A DNA stretch of 64,000 nucleotides from Microbacterium lacus (lineage in GTDB: Bacteria > Actinomycetota > Actinomycetes > Actinomycetales > Microbacteriaceae), in contig NZ_NMUM01000019.1 in assembly GCF_002812805.1 (NCBI RefSeq), positions 62,001-126,000 of the forward strand, in the 5' to 3' direction. The position numbers and the translations under genes were made by a program. Positions 1 to 9,181 of the stretch are shown here, in pieces (the stretch's first letter is position 1; every line of letters starts with the position of its first letter). The notes below the pieces were generated by a model. It was not told the DNA's origin. It worked only from the letters and a program-made list of their open reading frames with translations, and made no database searches.

Positions 1-752
1 CGATCGAGGGCTGCGTCACGGTGACGAACCGGTCGCGTGAGAAGGCCGCGGCGCTCGCGGAGCTCGCGGGTGTGACCTCGATCGCCCTCGCCGACGACTC
101 CGACGGAAACCTGCGTGCCGTCCGAGACGCCGACATCGTTCTGGTCGGGGTGAAGCCCGCCATGGTGCCCGCGCTGCTCGCCGAGATCGCCCCCGCGTTG
201 CGTCCGGGTGCGGTTGTGGTGAGCCTGGCGGCCGGTGTCACCCTCGCGACCTTCGCCGAGGTGCTCGGCGGCGAGGTCGCGGTGATCCGCTCGATGCCCA
301 ACACCCCGGCTGTGGTTCGCCAGGCCGTGACCGGTATCGCGTCGGGCAGTGCCGTGACCCCCGAGCAGGTGGACGCCGTTCGGCGCCTGTTCGAAACGGT
401 GGGCGTGGTCGTCGAGGTGCCCGAGGACCAGATCGACGCCCTCGGGACGATCTCGGGGTCAGGGCCCGCCTACGTCTTCCTCCTCATCGAAGAATTCACT
501 CGGGCGGCGATCGCGCGGGGCTTTGGCGAGAGCGAGGCGCGCCTGCTCGCCGAGCAGACGTTCATCGGTGCGGGTGCGCTCCTGGCGGCGACGGGCGAGA
601 ACCCGGCCGAGCTGCGACGGCGGGTGACGAGTCCCGGTGGCACGACCGAGCGGGCAATCGCGGTGTTGCAGGATGCCGAGCTCGGCACTGTCTTCACGCG
701 CGCGACCGACGCGGCTCTGGCGCGCTCTCGCGAACTGGCTGAGGGCGCCTGA
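1..752 (+). CDS. proC: pyrroline-5-carboxylate reductase, 5' end cut by window
   Basis: The enzyme reduces 1-pyrroline-5-carboxylate to proline with NAD(P)H, the last step of proline synthesis in the cytosol. The reading frame is already open at base 3, so the N-terminal Rossmann glycine motif lies outside the window; about 25 residues are missing compared with the usual 265-275. Visible family motifs are SMPNTPAVV (dinucleotide-domain end), ISGSGPAYVF (start of the helical dimerisation domain) and the C-terminal signature TSPGGTTERAI. It ends convergently with the marR gene, 30 bases away. Identification is firm. Confidence 0.95.
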   Translation, partial: IEGCVTVTNRSREKAAALAELAGVTSIALADDSDGNLRAVRDADIVLVGVKPAMVPALLAEIAPALRPGAVVVSLAAGVTLATFAEVLGGEVAVIRSMPNTPAVVRQAVTGIASGSAVTPEQVDAVRRLFETVGVVVEVPEDQIDALGTISGSGPAYVFLLIEEFTRAAIARGFGESEARLLAEQTFIGAGALLAATGENPAELRRRVTSPGGTTERAIAVLQDAELGTVFTRATDAALARSRELAEGA

Positions 753-782
753 CCGACGCGCTCCATCGAGTGCGAGAGCCGG

Positions 783-1280
783 TCAGAGTGCCGCGGCGCT
801 CTTCGCGGCGCTGATCTTGGCGGTGTGCTCGGCGATCGCCGTGGCTACCGAGTCGAGTGAGCGGGTGAACTGATCCAGCTCTCCCTCACTGAGATGAGCA
901 GTGGCGCCGCGCACCATGTCGGCGAAGTCCGCGTGAATCCGCTCCATCGTGGAGTGCGCCAGCGGGGTCAGCTCGACGAAAACGCTCCGCCGATCGCCCG
1001 GGTGCTCGGTGCGAACCAGCATGTCGATCTCAACGAGCCGACGGGTGATGAAGGTGATCGCACCCGTCGTGACGTGCATGTGCGAGGCAAGTTGTTTCGG
1101 GGTGACGCGGATGTGCTCGGCGACGTAGAACAGCGCTCGCAGTTCGCTCGCTGAGAGGCCTTCTTCTTCGGCGATGCGCTCACGATTGCGGTCGAGGGCA
1201 CGCGAGAAGCGAACCGCCGCGGTGGGGAACGCGTCGAGCCGGTGGGAACGCCCGATCTGCGCCGCCATCTGCTCCGTCAT
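783..1280 (-). CDS. MarR family transcriptional regulator
   Basis: A 165-residue winged-helix protein of normal MarR length. The central part has the recognition helix region (TPKQLASHMHVTTGAITFIT) followed by the wing with a DRR motif typical of MarR proteins. The start is supported by a strong purine-rich site (GGAGGAGACC) just upstream of the ATG. It is transcribed away from the rhodopsin gene; the 137-base gap between them holds a perfect 7-bp-arm palindrome that is a good operator candidate. MarR proteins usually repress themselves and the divergent gene, so control of the rhodopsin is a reasonable inference. The ligand is unknown. Confidence 0.85.
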   Translation of the reverse strand: MTEQMAAQIGRSHRLDAFPTAAVRFSRALDRNRERIAEEEGLSASELRALFYVAEHIRVTPKQLASHMHVTTGAITFITRRLVEIDMLVRTEHPGDRRSVFVELTPLAHSTMERIHADFADMVRGATAHLSEGELDQFTRSLDSVATAIAEHTAKISAAKSAAAL

Positions 1281-1339
1281 CTGGTCTCCTCCCGAATCGT
1301 TCAGTGTAACCGCGTTTTCGGGCAGAGGTTGTAATAGCG

Positions 1340-1354
1340 ACTAACTAAGTTAGT
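1340..1354. promoter_or_regulatory. Palindromic operator candidate between marR and rhodopsin gene
   Basis: ACTAACT-A-AGTTAGT is a perfect inverted repeat with 7-bp arms around one central base. It is AT-rich in a GC-rich background. MarR dimers usually bind such 15-20 bp palindromes. A possible -35/-10 pair for the rhodopsin gene (TTGTAA at 1329, TAGTAA at 1351, 16-base spacer) would overlap it. Confidence 0.55.
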
Positions 1355-1417
1355 AACTTGTATAGTGACTGTGATAACGGAGTTCCGCCCGGAACTCCCC
1401 CGACGAAGGAGTCCTAC

Positions 1418-2247
1418 GTGATACCCGACCTCCTGACCGCCGCGCAATTCTCGACGGTTTACAACGCCCTCTCGTTGGTGATCGCCGCGCAACTGTTCAC
1501 GGCGATATTCCTGCTGATCTCGCTCCCGAGGGTCCTACCGAGATATCGGACCGCCCTCACCATCGCGCTCGTCGTCTGTGGCATCGCCGCGTACCACTAC
1601 TTCCGCATCTTCGATTCCTTCAACGCGGCCTTCACGACGGAAGCCGCGGGAGGGCTGGGTGATTACACCACGACGGCCGGAGCGGCCTTCAACGAGGGCT
1701 ACCGGTACGTGGACTGGCTGCTGACCGTCCCGCTTCTGCTGGTCGAATTGATCGCCGTGCTGGCGCTCGCCCGCCAGCTGCAGAATCGTCTCCTCATGCA
1801 GCTCGTGCCGGCATCCATCCTGATGATCGTCCTCGGTTACCCGGGCGAGATCAGCAGTGATCTCGGTGTGCGGACCGTGTTCGGAATCCTCTCCACGATC
1901 CCGTTCCTGTTCATCCTGTACGTGCTGTTCGTGCAGCTGTCCCGTTCGCTCGCGAACCAGCCCGAGGCTGTTCGCGGCAAGATCAGCCGCCTGCGGTACC
2001 TGTTGGTGCTGAGCTGGGGCGTCTACCGATCGCCTACCTGTTGCCGTCGCTCGACCTCGGCGCCGATGGCTGGGTGTGGAAGCAGGTCGGCTATTCGATC
2101 GCGGACATCGTGGCGAAGGCCGTCTACGCCATCATCATTTACCAGGTTGCGCGCACGAAGTCGCTGCTCGAAGACCCGGCGTTCGCCGCCGTGGAGCGTC
2201 CGCACTCCGACCACCGTCCGGCGAAGGACACGGCTCTGGCGGCCTGA
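1418..2247 (+). pseudogene. proton-pump rhodopsin (xanthorhodopsin/actinorhodopsin-like), frameshifted
   Basis: A seven-helix retinal protein that would pump protons outward in light. The GTG start at 1418 follows an AAGGAG site by six bases. Helix C reads RYVDWLLTVPLLLVE, giving Asp99 (retinal counterion), Thr103 and Glu110 (proton donor), the DTE set of proton pumps; Leu107 at the spectral-tuning site predicts green absorption. His60 (YHYFR) matches the Asp-His complex of xanthorhodopsins. One C is missing near 2026, in helix F: before it the frame reads SWGVY, and one frame over it continues PIAYLLPSLDLG. The retinal Lys (codon 2116-2118, DIVAKAVY) is only in the shifted frame. Repaired length is 276 residues. 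It is a real lesion or a sequencing error. Confidence 0.85.
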
Positions 2248-2304
2248 TACCGGGCCTGATACCGATGGGGTGCCGCGGATGCGTCTGCGGTACCCCCGTC
2301 GGCG

Positions 2305-2976
2305 TCAGCGGTCGAGCGACGCGAAGCGCTCGATGTCGCTGTTGGTGCCCGAGACGATGATCAGGTCGTGGTTCGTCACGACCGTCTGTGCTTCGGCATA
2401 GCGGAATGGTTTGCCGGGGCTCTTCACGCCGACGACCGTCACGTTGTACTTCGTCCGCACGCCCGACTGGTTCAGGCCCACCCCGCGGATGAACCGGGGC
2501 GGGTACATCTTGGCGAGCACGAAGTCGTCGTCGAAGCGGATGAAGTCGAGCATGCGTCCGCTCACGAGGTGGGCGACACGCTCACCGGCCTCGCGCTCGG
2601 GGTAGATGACGTGGTTCGCGCCCACACGGGCGAGGATCTTGCCGTGCGACTGCGAAACCGCCTTCGCCCAGATCTGCGGGACCTTGAGGTCGACGAGGTT
2701 CGCGGTGATGAGGACGGATGCCTCGATGCTCGAGCCGACCGCCACGACCGCGACCTGGAAGTCGGCGGCACCGATCTGGGTGAGGGCGTCGATGTTGCGC
2801 GCGTCGGCCTGCACCGTGTGCGTGACCCGCTCGGACCACTTCTGCACCAGGTCGAGGCTCTCGTCGATCGCCAGGACCTCGCGGTCGAGTCGGTCTAGCT
2901 CGCCCGCGCAGGCGGCGCCGAATCGTCCGAGTCCGATCACAAGAACGGGCGCGTCGCCGCGGATCTGCTCAACCAA
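2305..2976 (-). CDS. TrkA/KtrA-type potassium uptake regulatory subunit (RCK domain)
   Basis: A 223-residue cytosolic gating subunit. Residues about 10-40 form the RCK_N Rossmann motif (VLVIGLGRFGAACAGELD followed by an acidic residue that contacts the nucleotide ribose). The second half is a TrkA_C-like ligand domain. It binds NAD(H) or ATP/ADP and opens the membrane subunit. The gene follows trkH in the same direction and overlaps its end by 8 bases, so the two are translationally coupled and form one potassium uptake system. Its 3' end lies 57 bases from the rhodopsin stop codon. Confidence 0.92.
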   Translation of the reverse strand: MVEQIRGDAPVLVIGLGRFGAACAGELDRLDREVLAIDESLDLVQKWSERVTHTVQADARNIDALTQIGAADFQVAVVAVGSSIEASVLITANLVDLKVPQIWAKAVSQSHGKILARVGANHVIYPEREAGERVAHLVSGRMLDFIRFDDDFVLAKMYPPRFIRGVGLNQSGVRTKYNVTVVGVKSPGKPFRYAEAQTVVTNHDLIIVSGTNSDIERFASLDR

Positions 2977-4468
2977 CGATGGGCCTTTCCACGGGCAACG
3001 AATAGAGCTGCGAACGGGATGTCGCGGCCACCGCCGCGGCGAGAGTCACTGTACCAATGCGGCCCATGAAGATGGTGAGGGCCATGACGTAGGCGGCGGG
3101 ATCGGGAAGCTCGGCCGTCAGGCCCGTCGACAGCCCGACGGTGGCGAAGCCCGAGATGACGTCGAAGAGCACCTCGGCGATCGGAGCCTTCGTCATCTGC
3201 GCGATCGTGATGGTCGACAGTGCCACGATCGTCGCGCCCCACGCGACGACCGACAGCGCGACTCTCTGCACGTCGCTCGGGATGCGGCGGCCGAACGCCT
3301 CCACCGACACGCGCCCCTTGGCCTCGGACCAGACTGCCAGGGCCAGCACCGCGAGGGTCGTGACCTTGATGCCGCCGGCCGTCGAGGCCGAGCCGCCGCC
3401 GACGAACATCAGCATGGATCCGACGACGAGCGAAGAACCATTGAGCTCGCCGATATCGACAACCGAGAAGCCGCCGGAGCGCGTCATGGCCGAGAGGAAG
3501 AAGGCCTGGAAGACGGTGTCGCCGGCGTCCATCGATCCGAAGGTGCCCGGGTTGTTGTATTCGAGCCCGAGGAAGACGATCGCACCTGCCACGAAGAGCA
3601 GCATCGTCGTGATCAACGTCAGCTTGACGTGGAGGGACCACTTCTTGACGTGCCAGAGGTGCTTCGACAGGGCGTAGATGACGGGGAATCCGATGCTGCC
3701 GAGGAAGACGCCCATCATCAGGATCGTGAGCACGAGATAGTCGTCGGCGAACGGCTCAAGGCCGCCCGGGTTGGGGGTGAAGCCGGTATTCGTGAACGCC
3801 ATCGCGGCGTAGAACGGCGCCTCCCACAGGGCGTCGAGGGGAGCGACATTCGCGAGCAGCAGCGCGGGGTAGAGCAGTGCGGCGATCACGGCCTCGATCA
3901 CGAGCGTCGAGATCGCGACGGTGATCAACAGCTGCCCGACCTCGCCCAGACGGACCGTCTGGCCCTCGTTCACGGGGCCGCCGTGGGCCCGCATCGGGTT
4001 GGTGTCGCTCGCCGCGATCAGCTTGGCGCGCAGGCCGAGGCGCTTGGAGATGATGAGGCCGAGGAGAGAGGCGAGCGTGAGTACGCCCATCCCACCGATG
4101 TTGACCCCGAGGAAGATGATCGCCTTGCCGATCGGAGACCAGTAGGTGGCGATGTCCACGACCGTCAGGCCGGTCACACAGATCGTCGAAACGGCGGTGA
4201 ACAGGGCATCGACGAGAGGCGCCTGCCGGCCACTCGCGGATGCGGCGGGAAGCGACAGTAACGCGGTGAAGATCAGGATGAGCGATGCGAAGACGAGGAT
4301 CGCGAAGCGTGCGGGTGACGAGGTGGTGAAGTCCCGTAACAACTGCCCGATCGAGGAGAACACCTGTCTGCCCGACGGTCTCGTGGCCGACGAGTTCGAT
4401 TGACTGCTCGCCTGCCCGCTCGACCGATTGCTCGACCGTTTGCTCAACAATGGCCGCATCCTCGCCAT
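2969..4468 (-). CDS. TrkH/KtrB-type potassium transporter membrane subunit
   Basis: An integral membrane potassium (or K+/Na+) transporter of about 499 residues. The four pore loops are recognisable by their filter glycines: VTGLTVVD, TNTGFTPN, TRSGGFSVVD and ATVGLSTG. I chose the ATG at 4468, preceded by GAAGGGGG with good spacing; an upstream ATG at 4501 is in frame and would add 11 residues but has no clear ribosome site. The basic N-terminus (RSSNRSSGQ) precedes the first helix. It partners with the overlapping RCK subunit. Transcription probably starts from the -10 box TAGGTT in the divergent region with the arsR gene. Confidence 0.9.
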   Translation of the reverse strand: MARMRPLLSKRSSNRSSGQASSQSNSSATRPSGRQVFSSIGQLLRDFTTSSPARFAILVFASLILIFTALLSLPAASASGRQAPLVDALFTAVSTICVTGLTVVDIATYWSPIGKAIIFLGVNIGGMGVLTLASLLGLIISKRLGLRAKLIAASDTNPMRAHGGPVNEGQTVRLGEVGQLLITVAISTLVIEAVIAALLYPALLLANVAPLDALWEAPFYAAMAFTNTGFTPNPGGLEPFADDYLVLTILMMGVFLGSIGFPVIYALSKHLWHVKKWSLHVKLTLITTMLLFVAGAIVFLGLEYNNPGTFGSMDAGDTVFQAFFLSAMTRSGGFSVVDIGELNGSSLVVGSMLMFVGGGSASTAGGIKVTTLAVLALAVWSEAKGRVSVEAFGRRIPSDVQRVALSVVAWGATIVALSTITIAQMTKAPIAEVLFDVISGFATVGLSTGLTAELPDPAAYVMALTIFMGRIGTVTLAAAVAATSRSQLYSLPVERPIVG

Positions 4469-4523
4469 GCAGCCGCCCCCTTCGCGCAGAACCTCCATCA
4501 TGGTACTCGGGCCCTCGCGCGGC

Positions 4524-4530
4524 TAACCTA
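4524..4530. promoter_or_regulatory. Overlapping divergent -10 boxes (arsR / trkH)
   Basis: TAACCTA reads as TAACCT on the plus strand, six bases before the arsR ATG at 4536, and as TAGGTT on the minus strand for the trkH unit. The two boxes share five bases, so polymerase can use only one direction at a time. Prediction from sequence only. Confidence 0.45.
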
Positions 4531-4535
4531 TGGGG

Positions 4536-4946
4536 ATGGCGGACATCTTCGACGTGATCGCGGACGGCACACGGCGGGAGATCCTGCAGATCCTGCTCTC
4601 TCGTTCTTCCTCAGGGGACGGTGGCACGAGCGTCTCGCAGATCGTGCACGAGCTCGGTGTGAGCCAGCCGACCGTGTCCAAGCACCTGAAGGTGCTGCGC
4701 GAAGCAGACCTTGTGACGGTGCGCGAGGAGGGGCAGCACCGCTACTACAGCCTGCAGAGCACCCCCCTTGAGACCGTCGACGACTGGCTCGTCCCCTTCT
4801 TCATCGACGAAGCGGATGGCGAGGAGATCGTGCGGATCGGGTCGAGCGCGCTGCCCGAACCTGCCGCTCAGGCGGCCGAGTTCGTGGGCCGCGCTGCCGC
4901 GTCCGCCAAGCATGCGGTGACCTCCGCGTTCCGCCGTCGCACCTGA
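4536..4946 (+). CDS. ArsR family winged-helix transcriptional regulator
   Basis: A 136-residue protein. Residues 1-80 are an ArsR-type winged helix: IFDVIADGTRREILQIL (helix 1), then the HTH core ELGVSQPTVSKHLKVL and a wing ending HRYYSL. No cysteine pair of the metal-sensing type is visible, so it is more likely a non-metal ArsR protein. The last 50 residues are an alanine-rich extension of unknown role. The ATG at 4536 is preferred over 4530 because TAACCT lies exactly six bases before it, as at many genes here, implying a leaderless transcript. It is divergent from the potassium uptake genes; whether it controls them is unknown. Confidence 0.85.
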   Translation: MADIFDVIADGTRREILQILLSRSSSGDGGTSVSQIVHELGVSQPTVSKHLKVLREADLVTVREEGQHRYYSLQSTPLETVDDWLVPFFIDEADGEEIVRIGSSALPEPAAQAAEFVGRAAASAKHAVTSAFRRRT

Positions 4947-4999
4947 CCCGCGCGCGGCGCACGCAGCACGGTTCCCACTCGTCCCACGAGTCACACGGG

Positions 5000-5028
5000 T
5001 TTACACGCGCCTCTCGCACCCCTAGAGT
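5000..5028 (+). promoter_or_regulatory. Promoter of the BldC-like gene
   Basis: TTTACA at 5000-5005 and TAGAGT at 5023-5028 are separated by 17 bases, a good housekeeping-sigma promoter. The start codon follows about 40 bases later with a purine-rich leader, so this mRNA has a normal 5' leader, unlike many others in the window. Confidence 0.55.
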
Positions 5029-5069
5029 GTGCTGAGCGTTCGCGTTTGGGGAGAAAGTGGGGCGGTCAC

Positions 5070-5279
5070 ATGGCCGAATTGCCGGACATGCGGTTCTTGA
5101 CCGTTGCCGAGGTTGCCGAGATCATGCGCGTCTCGAAGATGACGGTCTACCGTCTCGTTCACGCGGGTGAGCTTCCCGCCGTCCGCTTCGGCCGGTCGTA
5201 TCGGGTTCCCGAGCAGGCGGTGACGGAGGCCCTCAGTCGTCCTCTCGAGTTCGGCCGGCCCATCGCCGACGCCGGCTGA
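5070..5279 (+). CDS. BldC-like / excisionase-family HTH DNA-binding protein
   Basis: A 69-residue MerR-superfamily protein consisting of one winged helix. The core FLTVAEVAEIMRVSKMTVYR with the following VHAGELPAVRFG and SYRVPEQAV is the signature of BldC/excisionase-type HTH_17 proteins, which bind DNA cooperatively as head-to-tail oligomers. The ATG at 5070 is taken as the start; an in-frame TTG at 5046 is less likely because the family starts shortly before the HTH. It precedes the bS22 gene, a pairing I recall as frequent in actinobacteria. The target genes cannot be read from the sequence. Confidence 0.85.
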   Translation: MAELPDMRFLTVAEVAEIMRVSKMTVYRLVHAGELPAVRFGRSYRVPEQAVTEALSRPLEFGRPIADAG

Positions 5280-5283
5280 CTGG

Positions 5284-5315
5284 TAGGCTATTTCGAAGGC
5301 TCTGTTCGCAGAGCC
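5284..5315 (+). promoter_or_regulatory. bS22 leader: -10 box and UUCG hairpin
   Basis: TAGGCT at 5284-5289 fits the local -10 consensus. It is followed by a perfect 7-bp hairpin GGCTCTG-TTCG-CAGAGCC (5298-5315) with a very stable UUCG loop. The hairpin lies inside the roughly 85-base leader of the bS22 gene. It could be a leader control element or simply the terminator of the upstream gene; no U-tract follows. Confidence 0.4.
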
Positions 5316-5378
5316 TGTTCCCGGGCCCTCCGCACGCATCGCGGACGGCGCCCACCCCTGACATAGTGAGGTCCTTCC

Positions 5379-5477
5379 GTGGGTTCTGTCATCAAGAAGC
5401 GCCGCAAGCGCATGGCGAAGAAGAAGCACCGCAAGCTGCTTCGTAAGACTCGCCACCAGCGCCGCAACAAGAAGTAA
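5379..5477 (+). CDS. Small ribosomal subunit protein bS22 (AURKAIP1/COX24-domain mini protein)
   Basis: A 32-residue, extremely basic protein beginning MGSVIKKRRKRMAKKKHRKL and ending RHQRRNKK. It matches my recollection of the actinobacterial bS22 protein seen in mycobacterial ribosome structures, which binds 16S rRNA on the small subunit, and the AURKAIP1/COX24 domain of mitochondrial mS38. The GTG at 5379 is preceded by TGAGGT with suitable spacing. Standard length filters would miss this gene. It sits alone between the BldC-like gene and a rhodanese gene. Confidence 0.88.
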   Translation: MGSVIKKRRKRMAKKKHRKLLRKTRHQRRNKK

Positions 5478-5589
5478 GCGGCTCGGGGACTCCGGTTCCC
5501 ACACGCCGAGCGCCTGTCCCCTGGACGGGCGCTTCGTGTTTGTGCTCGGCAGCAGTCATCCGTTCATCTCGAGGCGAGGGGCCCCGGTC

Positions 5590-5883
5590 ATGAAGTCGAT
5601 AACCGTTCAGCAGCTGCACGATCGGGGCGATGTCCCGCTGATCGACGTGCGCGAGGAAGACGAGTTCGCCGCCGGGCACGTTCCCGGTGCCGTGAACCTG
5701 CCGATGTCGAAGATCGGCGACCTGCTCGACCAGCTGCCGGCGGAGCCGTTCGACGTCATCTGCCAGGCCGGGGGCCGTTCGGCGCGGGTCGTCGAGGCGC
5801 TCGAAGCGCGCGGCTACGAGGCGACGAACGTCGAAGGCGGCACCGGCGAATGGATCGCGGCGGGGTACCCGACCGAGAAGTGA
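5590..5883 (+). CDS. Rhodanese-like domain protein
   Basis: A 97-residue single rhodanese domain. It shows the entry motif LIDVREEDEFAAGHVPGAVN and the active-site loop VICQAGGRSARV, in which Cys is the persulfide-carrying residue. Such single-domain proteins move sulfane sulfur; the acceptor here is unknown. The ATG at 5590 follows a GAGGGG site; a longer in-frame opening back to 5536 lacks domain sequence. Its neighbour downstream is a glutaredoxin-like protein, so a thiol/sulfur role is plausible. Confidence 0.88.
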   Translation: MKSITVQQLHDRGDVPLIDVREEDEFAAGHVPGAVNLPMSKIGDLLDQLPAEPFDVICQAGGRSARVVEALEARGYEATNVEGGTGEWIAAGYPTEK

Positions 5884-5973
5884 CCATCGCGTTGAGCGAG
5901 ACCTGATCAAAAGCTGATCCGGCGCTATCCACAGCGTCGCCGAGGCGTGGGAATCCGTGCCTAGGATGATTTC

Positions 5974-6282
5974 GTGCCCACAATCACCGTGATCGGCAAA
6001 CCCGACTGCCACCTCTGCGATGTCGCAGAAGGGGTCGTCGAACGCGTGCTCGCCGATCTTCCTGAGCGTGTCGCATCCCGCATCGAGGTGATCGAGTCAT
6101 CCATCGCCGACGACCCCGATCTGTATGCGAAGTGGTGGGAGAAGATCCCCGTGGTTCTCATCGACGGGCAGCTGCATGCGCATTGGCGGGTCGCACCCGA
6201 CCGCCTGCGTGAGGCTCTGCTGGACGCCAGCGACAAGAAAGTCGCCGGCGCCCGTGCGGATGCCGAGGAAGTAACCCTCTAG
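5974..6282 (+). CDS. Glutaredoxin-family (DUF836-like) thiol protein
   Basis: A 102-residue thioredoxin-fold protein. It opens with a beta strand (ITVIGKPDC) leading into the CHLC redox motif at residues 12-15, and has the cis-proline region KIPVVLIDGQ, with HAHWRVAPDRL after it, as in the short DUF836 glutaredoxin-like group. It probably reduces disulfides in the cytosol. TAGGAT lies six bases before the GTG and no ribosome site is present, so the mRNA is probably leaderless. It converges with the ABC transporter operon, with three bases between the stop codons. Confidence 0.85.
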   Translation: MPTITVIGKPDCHLCDVAEGVVERVLADLPERVASRIEVIESSIADDPDLYAKWWEKIPVVLIDGQLHAHWRVAPDRLREALLDASDKKVAGARADAEEVTL

Positions 6283-6285
6283 CGA

Positions 6286-7385
<1,100 letters not shown>

Positions 7386-7389
<4 letters not shown>

Positions 7390-8237
7390 GATGAGGTCCT
7401 TCCCGTGCGGGCTCTGCCCGCGCGGCCGATGAAGAGCAGGAGGAGGAAGGCGAACAGCAGCGCCAGCAGTGTGAAGATCGAGGCCGCGTAGGCATCGATA
7501 CGGTTCACGACGACGAGCGCGGTCTGCAGCACCTGGCGGTTCAGTAGCGAGGCGATGGTGAATTCGCCCAGCACGACGGCGACCGAAATGAGGGATGCGG
7601 CGAGCAGCCCCTGACGCAGGTTCGGCGCCAGGACGCGCAGCACGACCGTCGGCCACGATGCGCCGAGCGAACGGGCCGCCTCGGCGAGCGTCTTCATGTC
7701 GACGGCGTCGATCGAGGCCTGGATCGAGCGGTACGCGAACGGCAGCACCGTGATTCCGTAGGCGAAGGCGAGGGTCCACGCTCCCGTGCCGAGGGTGCGT
7801 CCGATCTGCAGGTAGATCGGGGTCAGGCCGACGACGAGCACGATCGCGGGGATCGAGATGGGCAGCAGCACACCGAACTCGAAAGCCGGCCGCAGCTTCG
7901 GGAAGCGCAGCGACACCAGGATCATCGTCGGGGCGAGCAGCAGCAGGACGATGAGGACCGTGACGACCGCGAGAATCAGCGAGTTGCCGAGGCCCGTCCA
8001 GATCGGCGCATAGAGTCGCGCGTTCTCGGGGTCGAAGAGCGCCGCCCAGTTCGTCAGCGACAGCCCACCGGTGGACTGTCCCTCAACTGAGTTGTCGCGC
8101 AGCGTGTAGAGGAACGTCGAGACGAGCGGGATCGCGAACGCGACGCCGACGACGACGCCGATGATCCAGCGCGTCGCCCGTGAGGGGGCGATGCCGCTCA
8201 TCGTGCCGCTCATGCCGCCGTTGAACGCGCCCTTCAT
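7386..8237 (-). CDS. ABC importer permease 2 (PotC/FbpB-like)
   Basis: A 283-residue inner-membrane permease with about six hydrophobic segments. The cytoplasmic EAA-type loop that contacts the ATPase reads LAEAARSLGASWPTVVLRVL. The ATG at 8237 overlaps the stop codon of permease 1 in an ATGA arrangement, and its own stop overlaps the ATPase start in the same way, which points to tight translational coupling. It works as a heterodimer with permease 1. Confidence 0.88.
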
Positions 8238-9181
8238 GACTGCCACCGGGCGGCGCGACTCTGGACGACGGAGTAGGCCCACATCACGATGCCGACGATC
8301 ACGATCATGCCGAGCGCGAGCGCGCCGGCGAGGTTCTCGCGACCCAGCACCGTCTCGCTGGTGAGAGCGGTGCGGATTCCGAGGGGCACGATCTGCGAGC
8401 CCTGGCTGGCCAGGGCCGCGGCCGTCGCGTACGACGAGAACGCGTTGGCGAACAGCAGCAGCAGGCTCGCGAGGAACGAGGGGGCGAGCACGGGGATTCC
8501 GATCGTGGTCCAGAAGCTCAGGCGTGTACCGCCGAGCGTGAGGTTGGCCTCGGCCCACTGCGGTTTGAGGGCCGAGAGGGCCGGCATGAATGTGATGACC
8601 ATGAGCGGCACCTGGAAGTAGATGTAGGGCAGGATCAGGCCGGGAAGCGCGTAGAGCCACCCTCCGTCGGCGATGTTGATGCCGGTCGCGCTCAGGATGA
8701 ATTGGGTGACGACGCCCTGGATGCCGATCGTCGCGATGAAGGCGAACGCCAACATCACGCCACCGAACTGGGCGAGGACGCCGGATGCAGCATCCACCGT
8801 CGTGCGAACGCCACTGGTTTCGTGCAGGCCGAGCATTGCGTAGCAGACAAGGGCGCCGAGCACGGCGCCGATGACCGCGGTGAGAAGCGATAGCCAGGTC
8901 GAGTTCCAGAATGTCTGGAGGATGACGGGATCACCGAGTGCGGCGAGGTTGTCGAAGGTGAATGCGCCATCTGCGTCGAAGAGCCCCGAACCGATGGCGA
9001 GGACGGTCGGCAGGGCGAGGAAGATGAGGACGTAGACGGCGAACGGCGTGAGGCCGAGCCAGGCCCAGCTGCGGACGCCCCGCCGACGGGCCGGAGCGAG
9101 AGGCTCCGACCCGGCGGCGTTCTTCGACAGCTCGGCGTCCGCCAGCCCCGCGGGGCTGGCGATCGCTTCGAGGGAGGTCAC
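8234..9181 (-). CDS. ABC importer permease 1 (PotB-like)
   Basis: A 315-residue permease with a 45-residue soluble N-terminus and then about six membrane segments (first: AWLGLTPFAVYVLIFLALP). The EAA-type loop is AEANLTLGGTRLSFWTTIGI. The GTG at 9181 overlaps the binding-protein stop by four bases. It forms the membrane channel with permease 2. A longer in-frame opening upstream runs into the binding-protein gene and is not used. Confidence 0.88.
   Translation of the reverse strand: MTSLEAIASPAGLADAELSKNAAGSEPLAPARRRGVRSWAWLGLTPFAVYVLIFLALPTVLAIGSGLFDADGAFTFDNLAALGDPVILQTFWNSTWLSLLTAVIGAVLGALVCYAMLGLHETSGVRTTVDAASGVLAQFGGVMLAFAFIATIGIQGVVTQFILSATGINIADGGWLYALPGLILPYIYFQVPLMVITFMPALSALKPQWAEANLTLGGTRLSFWTTIGIPVLAPSFLASLLLLFANAFSSYATAAALASQGSQIVPLGIRTALTSETVLGRENLAGALALGMIVIVGIVMWAYSVVQSRAARWQS

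Noticed and set aside
2041..2247. Separate 68-residue gene
   Set aside because: It is the frameshifted C-terminal part of the rhodopsin (retinal lysine region), not an independent gene.
2606..4261. 551-codon open frame antisense to trkH
   Set aside because: Arg/His/Gln-rich translation with no domain, no ribosome site, and a recognised gene on the other strand. GC-rich third positions keep antisense frames open.
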